A stretch of 64,000 bases of DNA from Hemibagrus wyckioides (Eukaryota; Chordata; Actinopteri; Siluriformes; Bagridae), in assembly GCF_019097595.1 (NCBI RefSeq), contig NC_080732.1, positions 12,232,775 through 12,296,774 of the forward strand, given 5' to 3'. This document shows positions 1 to 10,112 of the stretch, in pieces. The notes under the pieces were generated by a model. The model had not been told where the DNA came from, searched no databases, and worked only from the letters and a program-made list of their open reading frames with translations. The first letter of the stretch is position 1, and the number at the start of each line of letters is the position of its first letter. A program made the translations under genes and the position numbers.

Positions 1-494
1 AACAGTATGTGTTCCAGTAACATTTTTGGAATAGGATATCCCACATGGCATGACAGTTACATATACTTACAAATGATAGCAGCTAACATAACTGAATTAT
101 GAAAACAGTATCTTCTACTGCTTACAATGTTTTTGTCACGTTTGACTAGTATCAACAGAGCTGACTGTTTTTTAAACAATACAACCTGAATGTACGCTAC
201 AGTATTTGATTGTACTTGCCTGTAATGTTTTCTAACAAACATTTCCCATAAACTAAAAAAATAATAATTAGTGAACCACCAGGATTAAGCAGTTAATGAA
301 CATAAATGTACTAAATGCATTGTTCAGACATGCATGAGCATCCTGTTCATTCCTATATTACCAAACAGGTGATCCTATGAGCTCCATTCAGTTCCCTGGA
401 TGACATATTAAAGTTAACCTGCCTGAAAACATGTGGGATAAACAAGACAGCTTATGGAATCCAGTGGAATGCTTTCTCTGTCACTTGTATCATC
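1..494. other. Non-coding flank, no feature recognised
   Basis: This is AT-rich DNA upstream of megf8. Short open frames exist on both strands, but none resembles a protein and none has splice-site support. I see no repeat family here before the dispersed repeat that starts near 495. Confidence 0.5.
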
Positions 495-750
495 CATCTA
501 TTTTCTATACCACTTATTCTACACAGGGTCACTTGGAACATAGAGCCTATCCCAGGGGACATCGAGCACAAGATGGGGAAAACCCTGGATGGGATACCAA
601 CCCACACAATGCATGTCTTTGGACTGTGGAGAGAAAATTTAGAGAACCCAGAGGAAACCCGAGAAGTGAAGAGAAAACTTGTGAACTCCAAACACAGGGC
701 AGAGGTGGGAATCAAATCCCCAACCCTGGAGGTCCAAGGTGATAAATTGT
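495..750 (-). repeat. Dispersed teleost repeat, family R (copy 1)
   Basis: The segment contains the signature phrases of a very common fish interspersed repeat: a leading cacttattctacacagggtc, then 'gcatgtctttggactgtgg', 'gaggaaacccgag' and 'gtgggaatcaaatccccaac'. The same phrases, diverged, recur near 48,690-48,990 and 55,003-55,260, and in reverse orientation near 35,370-35,640 and 51,450-51,640. I infer a retroposon or non-LTR tail but cannot name the family. Strand is given relative to the 35.4 kb copy. Confidence 0.6.
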
Positions 751-863
751 ATCACTAATTTAGGTAAGAGTTCATTTCATCTGTCATGTCCTGATTATTA
801 ACTCGTAAAGGTGCCAGTTATTCTGGAAGGGACGTAAAAGCTATACTTGTAGTCCTTACACAA

Positions 864-1349
864 TACACAGATCAGCTATAACATTATGAGCAGTGAGAGG
901 TGAAGTGAATAACTCTGATTATCTCCTCATCATGGCATTGATGTTAGAAGCAGGAAAAATGGGCAAGCATAAGGATTTGAGTGAGTTTGACAAGGGCCAA
1001 ATTGTGATGGCTAGACGACTGGATCAGAGCATCTCCAAAACTGCAGCTCCTGTGCGGTGTTCCCAGTCTGCTGTGGTCAGTATCTCTCAAAAGTGGTCCA
1101 AGGAAGGAACAGTGGTGAAACGGTGACAGGGTCAAGGCTCACTGATGCACGTGAGGAGCGAAGGCTGGCCCGTGTGATCTGATCCAACGGACAAGCTACC
1201 GTTGCTCAAATTGCTGAAGAAGTTAATGCTGGTTCTGATAGAAAGGTGTCAGAATACACAGTACATGACGGGTCAGGGCTGTTTTGGCAGCAGAAAGGGG
1301 AACAACACAATATTAGGAGGTGGTCATAATGTTATGCCTGATCAGTGTA
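864..1349 (+). mobile_element. Internally deleted Tc1/mariner element, family T1
   Basis: The ends are inverted repeats: TACACAGATCAGCTATAACA on the left and the reverse complement of a near-identical sequence ending TGATCAGTGTA on the right, with TA at both outer edges as expected for Tc1 target sites. Inside, the + strand encodes the N-terminal helix-turn-helix part of a Tc1 transposase ([20 protein letters not shown]). It then degenerates and jumps to the 3' end ('gctgttttggcagcagaaag'). The DDE catalytic core is missing, so it is non-autonomous. Confidence 0.85.
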
Positions 1350-1565
1350 TATGTGGCACTTATTAAGGTAATCCTTAACAATTGTATAATTATTATTGTT
1401 TTTACAAAGTGTATTCACATTGCTTCTTTTTTTAATTGTGAAATTAATTGTATAGTAAATTCTCTGGAGCTTTTTTTTACTGTGAAAAATTATAGATAAG
1501 AGATAGTATAGGAAACTGACTGTACCTGAAAAATACCTCCACATATGTTTTAAAATCTAACTCAA

Positions 1566-1617
1566 TTTATTATTATTATTATTATTATTGTTTTTTTTTT
1601 ATTATTATTATTATTAT
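1566..1617. repeat. (ATT)n microsatellite with T-run
   Basis: A run of TTA/ATT triplets is interrupted by a short poly-T and then resumes. It lies just upstream of the presumed megf8 promoter. Confidence 0.9.
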
Positions 1618-1689
1618 ATGGAAGGCCTGCTGATATTTCTAAGTCGAAGCAATGCAGGGACTCTTTTTGTGTGTAATCAGTGATGCTGT

Positions 1690-2132
1690 GGTTAGGGGGG
1701 TCTCTGAAACCGCAAACAGTGCTAACGTTGCTAATGTCGGTTTTCCAGCCGGAGCGTTTTTACGCCGTTTTCGAGCTGCAGTAGGTGTGCGGAAGATTGT
1801 GGTAATGTTTGTGTGAACACGGCGACAGCGATTGTTATTGTTTACTCTCCATTTTCCGCCGGGAATAATCAGAAGTGGAGAAATTGCTCGGCTACTAGCT
1901 AAGCTAAACTTCAAGCGGAGATTTTTTTTTATTAAAGGCCGCCGTCCTGGGCAGCGACGCCGTCTCACTTTCCCTGTCCGCTTCTCCTCGCTGGAGCTAC
2001 CCACACAGCTACAACAATAACAGCCCGGTTCCTGGAGGAATTCTGTGGATGTGTGGGATTCATATTTCTCCAGAATGTAACCCATCAGTATATGTGTACT
2101 TATGAAAGATGGAGATAAAGCCCCGGACTCTG
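1690..2132 (+). promoter_or_regulatory. megf8: Probable megf8 promoter and 5' non-coding exon 1
   Basis: CpG density rises sharply against the AT-rich surroundings. There is an E2F-like TTTTCCGCC at about 1852 and an ETS-like GCGGAAGA at about 1790. A consensus splice donor (CTCTG|GTAAGT) follows 2132 and pairs in principle with the acceptor before 3754. I infer that the leader exon ends at 2132. The transcription start cannot be read from sequence, so the left boundary is only the start of the CpG-rich stretch. No TATA box is obvious. The alternative is that transcription begins elsewhere and this is an unrelated CpG patch. Confidence 0.55.
2049..2105 (+). other. Upstream ORFs in the presumed megf8 leader
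   Basis: Three upstream ATGs lie in the last 85 nt before the exon 1 donor. The first opens an 18-codon frame ending at TGA 2103-2105. The second (2075) is followed at once by TAA, a minimal start-stop element. The third (2102) overlaps the first stop as ATGA; after splicing to 3754 it runs out of frame past the main start and stops at 3837-3839. Whether these are transcribed depends on exon 1 being correct. Confidence 0.5.
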
Positions 2133-2619
2133 GTAAGTTAACGGGAACAACAGTGTTTCTGTTGTTATGGCAGATGTGGCTAGCTGGCTAAATAATAATA
2201 ACATTAAAGCGCAGCGTTAACGTGTTCTGTGTGGGTTTTTTTTGTGAATTGTAAGCGGCGAGTTTGGTTTATTTGAGTAAAAAAAACCCTTTGGAATTAG
2301 GTTAATGAAGCACTGACTCAAATATAAAGATGAGGGTTTTTATATATATATATTTCTTGCATGTTAGCGAGCTAGCTAGCAGTCCTAATGTAAACTAACC
2401 TCCTCGAGGAACCACCGTTAACTGTGTTCTCTCTGCTCACGAGTACAGTGTCAGGTTATTGTAATAAATAGTAAAATGTCAGATTTACTGACAAAAAGCC
2501 TAAATATTGAACTCTTTTGTGAGTCAGTTTTGAAAATATAGTTTATTGGAGCGCTGTGTAGCATCTTAACATCAGCAGCCGCAACTGATACTCCATGTAT
2601 AAATGTGTTATATATGTAT

Positions 2620-3288
2620 GTATGTAAACATCTGCACACACACACACACACATCAGTGTATATAAATGTAACATCTGCACACACACACACACACACACAA
2701 CAGAAGTGTATGTAAATGTAACATCTGCACACACACAACAGTGTATGTAAATGTAACATCTGCACACAACAGTGTATGTAAATGTAACATCTGCACACAC
2801 AACAGTGTATATAAATGCAACATCTGCACACACAACAGTGTATATAAATGTAACATCTGCACACACAACAGTGTATGTAAATGTAACATCTGCACACACA
2901 ACAGTGTATGTAAATGTAACATCTGCACACACACAACAGTGTAAATAAATGTAACGTCTGCACACACACAACAGTGTATATAAATGTAACATCTGCACAC
3001 ACACAACAGTGTAAATAAATGTAACATCTGCACACACAACAGTGTATATAAATGTAACATCTGCACACACAACAGTGTATATAAATGCAACATCTGCACA
3101 CACACAACAGTGTATATAAATGCAACATCTGCACACACAACAGTGTATATAAATGCAACATCTGCACAAACAGTGTATATAAATGTAACATCTGCACACA
3201 GCAGAGTATATAAATGCAACATCTGCACACAGCAGTGTATATAAATGTAACATCTGCACACACAACATTGTATATAAATGTAACATCA
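2620..3288. repeat. Minisatellite in megf8 intron 1, about 19 copies of a 31-36 bp unit
   Basis: The unit reads roughly AACAGTGTATATAAATGTAA followed by CATCTGCACACAC. I count 19 copies plus a partial one. Length varies mainly in the CA stretch, which is longest in the two leftmost copies. Substitutions (T/C in GTAAC/GCAAC, TATATA/TATGTA) are shared by runs of neighbouring units, as expected from unequal exchange or slippage. The C-rich strand lacks stops in three frames only because of unit composition. Confidence 0.95.
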
Positions 3289-3753
3289 TTTAAAGGACAG
3301 ATGTAGGTAGACTTAAAACCAATCCTAAACTCTCTTTGCTACATTTCTAATTTTTGGTCTGATTTTAAGTTGTTATGTATGTAATCAGTTTGGTAACCTA
3401 TAAATTACTCTGAGGAAGAGGCTGTGAATGAGGCATTCAGAAGCCTGGCACTAATTTCTTTCTTGATAAATGATTAAATGAAAGGCTTCAAAAGTGCCTG
3501 CGCAAGCATCATGTAAGAAACTGACAGAATAACCTCCTTATTTCTGTGTAACACAGAACTGTGAAGTACTTTGGCATAATTTGTGCAGTTTTATATGAGA
3601 AACAGGATATCAGTGTAACTGAAACTGAAGTATGGTGTTTTTTATGTTTTTGATACTGGAATACTTTTTGGCACCCACACATATAAAATTGCCTGTTTTC
3701 TTCTGAAAAAAGACAGACCTCCATCTCCTACTGTTTTCCTTAATCACATGCAG

Positions 3754-6700
3754 GTGGAGGAGAGGATGGGTTCAGCTGTGACTGGCCTTTTCCTGTTGCT
3801 GCTCTTTGTGGCCCCTGGATGCTGGGCAGGAGAATGTAAGGGTCATAGGCAGATTCTGCGAGGGCCACCAGGCTACGTTACAGACGGCCCAGGAAATTAC
3901 TCCGTGAACGGCAACTGTGAATGGCTCATCACGGGTGAGTGTCAAAAGAAGCTGAATTGAATCCACTGCTGGGTTTTTGGGTTTTTTTTTTCTACACCAG
4001 AGGTGCAACTGGAGCAATTAGCACAATTGTTAAACACTAGAAAATGGGATAGTATGGATTAACTTTACTACAACACTGATAACATGAAAGAAGTGTAGAA
4101 AGCAGTTGAGAGAGAACATTCATGAATGGAGTATAAAACACACACAAGTGTTTCTTTTTTTCCGTAGACATAGCAAACCAAGTGACTGAACATCATATAG
4201 AATTTAAAGGAATTATAAGAGTGTACTAAGGGGTGCCTTTTTTAAACTATAAAGATATAACTATGTAAGCGTTCCTTTTTATGGTACACCCTCTTGATGC
4301 TGTATGGTCACACTTTTAGTTGTGACACTAACACCTATGAGTCATGCAATATTTAGCAGCTGGGTGATGCAGATATAAATGGCATCACGGCACTTCTCAA
4401 GAGTTCTTACAGCACTGTATTATAGCTTCATAGAGTCAAAACAAAAATCCTTTTTTTACGTAGTTAGTTAACAAACGCTAAACCTGATCATGGATCAGAG
4501 CATCTCCAAAACTGCAGCTCTTGTGGGGTGTTCCCGGTCTGCAGTGGTCAGTATCTATCAAAATTGGTCCAAGGAAGGAACAGTGGTGAACCAGGTCATG
4601 GGTGGCCAAGGCTCACTGATGCACGCGGGAGTGAAGGCTGGTCCAACAGATGAGCTACTGTCGCTCAAATTGCTGGAGAAGTTAATGCTGATTCTGATAG
4701 AAAGGTGTCAGAATACACAGTGCATCGCAGTTTGTTGCGTATGGGGCTGCATAGTCGCAGACCAGTAAGGGTGCCCATACTGACCCCTGTGCACTGTTGA
4801 ACGCACCAACAATTAGCACGTGAGCATCAGAACTGGACCACGGAGCAATGGAAGAAGGTGGCCTGGTCTGATGAATCACATTTTCTTTTACATCACGTGG
4901 ATAGCCGGGTGCGTGTGCGTCACTTACCAGGGGAACACATGCCACCAGGACCTGCACTATGGGTGGAAGGCAAGCCGGCGGAGGCAGTGCCATGCTTTGG
5001 GCCATGTTCTGCTGGGAAACCTTGGGTGCTGCCATCTATGTGGGATGTTACTTTGACACGTACCACCATGTACCCTGTGCATCCTTTCATGGGAACGGTA
5101 TTCCCTGATGGCTGTGGCCTCTTTCAGCAGGATAATGCACTGTGCCACAAAGCAAAAATGGTTCAGGAATGGTTTGATGAGCACAACGAGTTCGAGGTGT
5201 TGAATTGTCTTACAAATTCCCCAAATGTGTGTGTGTGTATGTGTCAAGTTGTTACAACTGTGAGATGTTTTTAGAGAAGACTAGACTAGAATTTCAGATA
5301 ATAACTCCCCTACTCAGGAATTCAAATGGTGCTGACCTTTAAGTCGTTATGACCTTTAAGTTATTAAAGATGTCGCTATTAAAGATGGCGCGAAATAATT
5401 GTAAACACTACAAATTCTATTTTCAGCTCCTGGCAGCAATTATCGCATTGTGCTGAACTTCACAACAATGGAGACAGAGTGCACCTATGATTACCTGTTT
5501 GTGTATGATGGAGACTCCTATCAAAGTCCCCTCCTTGCAAGTCTAAGTGGCAAGACCCTACCACAACCAGTCGAGGCAAAGTCTGGCAAGGTGAGTGTAA
5601 AATGACTGGTGTTTTTGGTATATGCTCTTGGTCATTTTTACAGCAGGCCCTATGACCTCTGTCTCACTGCAGATCTACAGATCTTTTCTAGATTACAGAA
5701 TCAGTGATGAATAATCAACAGATGAAGCATTGAATTTGGTGGTCAGTCGTATACAGGGCCATAATGCAAGTTCAGTCCTATATCACTGGAAATCTAGAAT
5801 TAATTTCAGGTAAACCTATATTTCCTCTTAAAGGAAAATTCCATGCTGAAATAAGCAGCAGATATGTAATGCAATAGTGCTGAGTTAGGGGCAGCTTGGC
5901 TAGTTATTGATCCAGGAGCTAGCATGATGGCTGGGATTGAAGACTATATAGTATTAAGCTTTGGAATCTGATTTGCTTAAACTGAGTGTAGAGCTGAGTA
6001 AAAAAAAAAAAACAATTGCTATGAAATAATTGTCCTTGAGTATTTTAAGCATTTTGTTAGAAAAGGACATTGACAACAAATCCAGACAGGGTGGTCCAGG
6101 TGGTCACTGCATGTGTATTGTATATCTAGTTTTAAGCACAAGTTTACAGTATTCAGTCATCTCAATATGCTGTACAGACATTGTGCACTGGTTCTCTGCA
6201 AACTTTGGTTGTTTTATTAGCATGGGTTTCTTATTTTGTACACCGTCTCAGTTGCTAAATGTTTCAGAGGTACCCTTGACCATTAGTCTGGATTTGTAGA
6301 GGGAGAAATGTGAATTGGAGAAAATACTTATAGTTTTTATACTCAAAATAACGAAACAAGTCACATAAATAGAGAAGTGATTACTGAAGACAACTTAATA
6401 AGTTATACAATTTTCTACTCTTCCTTCAGCGAAGTTAATCTTCTTCTTTCAGATGCTACTCCACCTCTTCAGCGATGCCAACTACAACTTGCAAGGCTTC
6501 AATGCCACCTACACATTCTCACTGTGCCCTTGGGACTGTGGAGGTCATGGGCGCTGTGATGCAGTCTCCTCTCGTTGTCAGTGCCATCAGGGTTGGGGAG
6601 GGACGGACTGTTCCTTGCCTGTCTGCTCCACAGACTGCACACAACATGGACGTGGGCGTTGTGATGAGGTTCATTTTTGTTGCAAATTTGTAATGGAGGC

Positions 6701-7250
6701 AGTGATATTTTCCATTTCCAGTTGATTGAAGTTTTGACAAAAGACTTATAATTTATTATATTACATTTTTTTCTTATTTAACAGCAACTGAAAATTAAAT
6801 ACTTTTACACGTGTCCCATGTTGTTGAGCTCCATCTATTATGTTCAATCTCCTAAAGTAGTATTACATTTTCGGACTGTTATCTAGGCTTGATATAAAAT
6901 AAAAGCATATATTACAGATATATGCTTATTAAAACCATGCATACATTTATTACATTTTATATATTTACATGTTTCAGTTTCCGTTTCATGGATATAAAAT
7001 GAAAGACTTGTTCCTGAATCTCTTTGTTTTATAACATGTAACATGAGTTTTCTCTGGCTGTGCTCTCAGAGAGGAGACCACTGCTTATGCAGTTCTGACT
7101 TTGTGGGGCAGAGCTGTCAGCTGGGTCTGCGTGATAACAGCGGTGTGGGTCAGTGGTGGGATGTGAACAATAGAGATGAGAGTTTTTCTCCACGGACTGC
7201 ATCAGGTGGTGTGTACCTGTCCTCCACTAGAACCTTCTACATGTTCGGAG
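3754..7250 (+). other. megf8: megf8 exons 2-5: signal peptide, CUB1, EGF, first kelch strand
   Basis: Exon 2 is 3754-3934, exon 3 5427-5590, exon 4 6453-6668 and exon 5 7070-7250. Exon 2 carries the signal peptide and the start of CUB1 ([19 protein letters not shown]). Exon 3 holds the CUB core with [13 protein letters not shown]. Exon 4 holds the CUB end and EGF cysteines ([12 protein letters not shown]). The exon 4 donor is GAG|GTTCAT, weaker than the others but supported because it keeps the six-residue C-C spacing seen in the human EGF. Exon 5 finishes the EGF module and ends at FGG, the first kelch glycine pair. Confidence 0.93.
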
Positions 7251-10081
7251 GTAAGTAGAAATAAGCAGGGATAAGCAGTTATAATATGCTTATCCATGAG
7301 ATGGTACTGAAGACATTTTTCTAATATTAGGCTACTGTTATGGAATTTGGAAAACAGATGTCAGTGTATTTTTTTTTTTTTTTTTTGCCAGATATTCTGT
7401 CGTAAGCAATAAGAAAATCTTTCAAATGTTAACAATTACTTGTGACAGTGGCTTTATTTATCAGTCATGTGTTATGCACATGGTTAGAGGCTCTAGAGGC
7501 TGTTGTGTGTGATAAGCAGTTTCTAAGTTCCTCAAACCAGCGCTCTTGTTACCAAAAGTCAGTCAGAGCTCACACTTTTTCGTCGTTCTGATATTTGCTG
7601 TGAACATAAACTGCAGCTCTTGACCTGTATTTGCAGGACTTTCTTTTCCACTGCAATGCTTAAATGATGGAAAAACTGCAAGAATGTGCAGATGTTCCTA
7701 ATAAAGTGAAGATTTTTGCTCTTGACCATGTGTATACAAAAACCTCTAGTGGTAGAAAAGAGTAATAGCAGGTACACTGACTGCACGGAGTATCTACACT
7801 ACTCACAAAAAGTTAAGGATATTGGGCTTTCGGGTGAAATTTCAGGATGCACCTAAACTGCACTATAACCTTTCCAGGTGAACTTAATTTGACCTTCTCT
7901 ACACTTTTGAATGCACATGTCCAACTGTTCAGTGTTTCAGTACTTTTTGCATAACTTGCTGTTCTCTAACAAGGTGCTTAACGGCAAAATTCACAACTGG
8001 TGTTTGATCCATGAATCGACCAATAAATGTTCTGGTTCAATTGGAATTGATATTTAAACAGTCCTCTTCATCATGCTGTTCACATTTTGACATCATGAAA
8101 CCAAGACCACACCTAACAATTGATCAACAGTACCTCGCCATTGTGAGGCTTCAAACAGGATGTTCTCAGAGGGAAGTGGACACTGAGCTTAGAGTCTCAC
8201 AGAGTGTCATCATTAGGTTGCGACAGAGATACAGAGAGACTGTAAGAGTCAGAGAAAGGCATAGAAGTGGACGTCCTTTGGCCACATCCCACGTTGATGA
8301 CCGCTTCATTGTGAACAGTGCCCTGCGGAACCGGATGATGAATGCCACTCAACTCCAGGCACATTTGAGGGAGGTGAGAGGCACCCAAGTGTCACGTCAG
8401 ACCATTCGAAACCGTTTACATCAGCGTGGTCTGCGTGCTAGACGACCTGCAAGGGTACCTGACCACACCACCAGGCACAGGCGTCGGGCCAGGGAGCATT
8501 TAGGGACCAGTGGGCCTCAGTGCTGTTCTCTGATGAAAGTCGATTCAAGTTGAGCAGAAATGATGGCCACCAACGATGTTGGAGACGTCAAGGAGAGCGC
8601 TATGCATCAGACACTGTTGTGGTGGTGTTACAGTCTGGGCAGGTGTGTCTACTCAATACAGAACTGCCCTACATCTTGTGAATAGTACAGTGACAAGCCA
8701 ATACTACCTGAATAACATCATTAATCCAGTCATTGTGCCTCTGCATGAAGAACACAGGCCTAATTTCATCTTCATGGATGACAATGCTCCAGCTCATCAA
8801 GGTCGCATCATTAGGGAATGGCTGCTGGAGGCTGGGGTACCTCAAATGGAGTGGCCTGCACTTTCTCTGCCTGCACTTTCTCCAGACCGTGTCGCCGTGT
8901 AGAGGCTCGTAACCCTGCACCCCAGAACCTCAATAGCCTGAGGGCTGCCCTTCAAGAAGAGTGGAATGCCATGCCTCAGCAGACAATAAGTCGACTCGTG
9001 AACAGCATGAGATGTCGTTGTCAAGCTGTAATTGATGGTCAAGGGCACATGACAAATTATTGAGACACTGACATTTTTTGTTGTGGTATACCCACCACTG
9101 TTGTTGGCTTTTGTTTCAATAAATTGTTTGAGATGAGGAAATCACCACTGCATGCTTCTACTTAAATGCCCTACTTTCATGATATAATATCACTGTAGCG
9201 TGAACTTTTTACATTTTCCATAAATTTCACCCAAAAGCCAAATATCCTTAACTTTTTGTGAGTAGTGTTTACCACAAACTGTATCATAAAAGAGTCACTG
9301 CTGATTTTAGTGCACACAAATACAGACAGATGACACAGAGGCAATGTAAAGTAAAATTATATTTAATGAACGTTTAAAGTTCGATTGGGATTATGCCCTG
9401 TTTGCAGATTTGTCATATGTGGACGGAATGTGTTTTTAGCACAACTATGGAACTATTTACGGGAAGAATCAGGGACAGTTTGCCAGCTAACATACATTAT
9501 TGTCGTAATGTATTTATTGCTAATCTACGCAGGGAAATTCTGGAGGTTTTTGACTCTGAGTTTTTCTCACGTTCAGGTTTTGACTTAAACAAAGCATTAG
9601 GAGACCTTGTGGAATACAACTTTTCAACCAATCAATGGGAGAAGAAGCTGCACTCATTTGCTCCAGTAAGACCCTTTCTGTTCAATGAGCCTTTTTCAGT
9701 TGCATTGATTTTTATACATGTTTATTGATTTACCCATTTTTTTCCCCTTATTCAAGGCCCCAAGGCACTCTCATACAGCAGTGGAATGGCAGGGTGACAT
9801 GGTCATATATGGTGGTGAGCTTTCTAACCACTCACTGGCTAGTGATGTCTGGTTGTACCGCCCAAAGCAAAATGATTGGCAACAGCTTGGCCAGTCAGAT
9901 GCTCCAGGTGCTCCCAGGCTGGCAAATCATGCAGCAGCTCTGGTGGACGATGATCTGTATGTTTTTGGGGGTAAGCCTTCAAAACCCGAGAGTAGAATAA
10001 TATCTGGGAGAGAGCAGAATTATTATTATTTTTTTTAAGAACATACTATACCTTGTAGAAAGAGCAGAGTTTTCTTATTGT

Positions 10082-10112
<31 letters not shown>

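Noticed and set aside
1639..2085. 148-codon minus-strand frame opposite the presumed megf8 exon 1
   Set aside because: CpG-rich sequence keeps stops rare. There is no similarity to known proteins and no splice support. A divergent transcript remains possible but unsupported.
2620..3288. Regular direct repeats resembling a CRISPR array
   Set aside because: Units are contiguous tandem copies with no unique spacers, and the genome is vertebrate.
2451..3289. Long open frames (about 200-270 codons) in three minus-strand frames
   Set aside because: They are produced by the intron 1 minisatellite, whose unit lacks stops on that strand; the translations are monotonous Cys/Tyr/His repeats without other coding features.
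3748..3765. ATG at 3748 as the MEGF8 start
   Set aside because: It precedes the splice acceptor AG at 3752-3753 and so is intronic. The ATG at 3766 directly opens the signal peptide with a good Kozak context.
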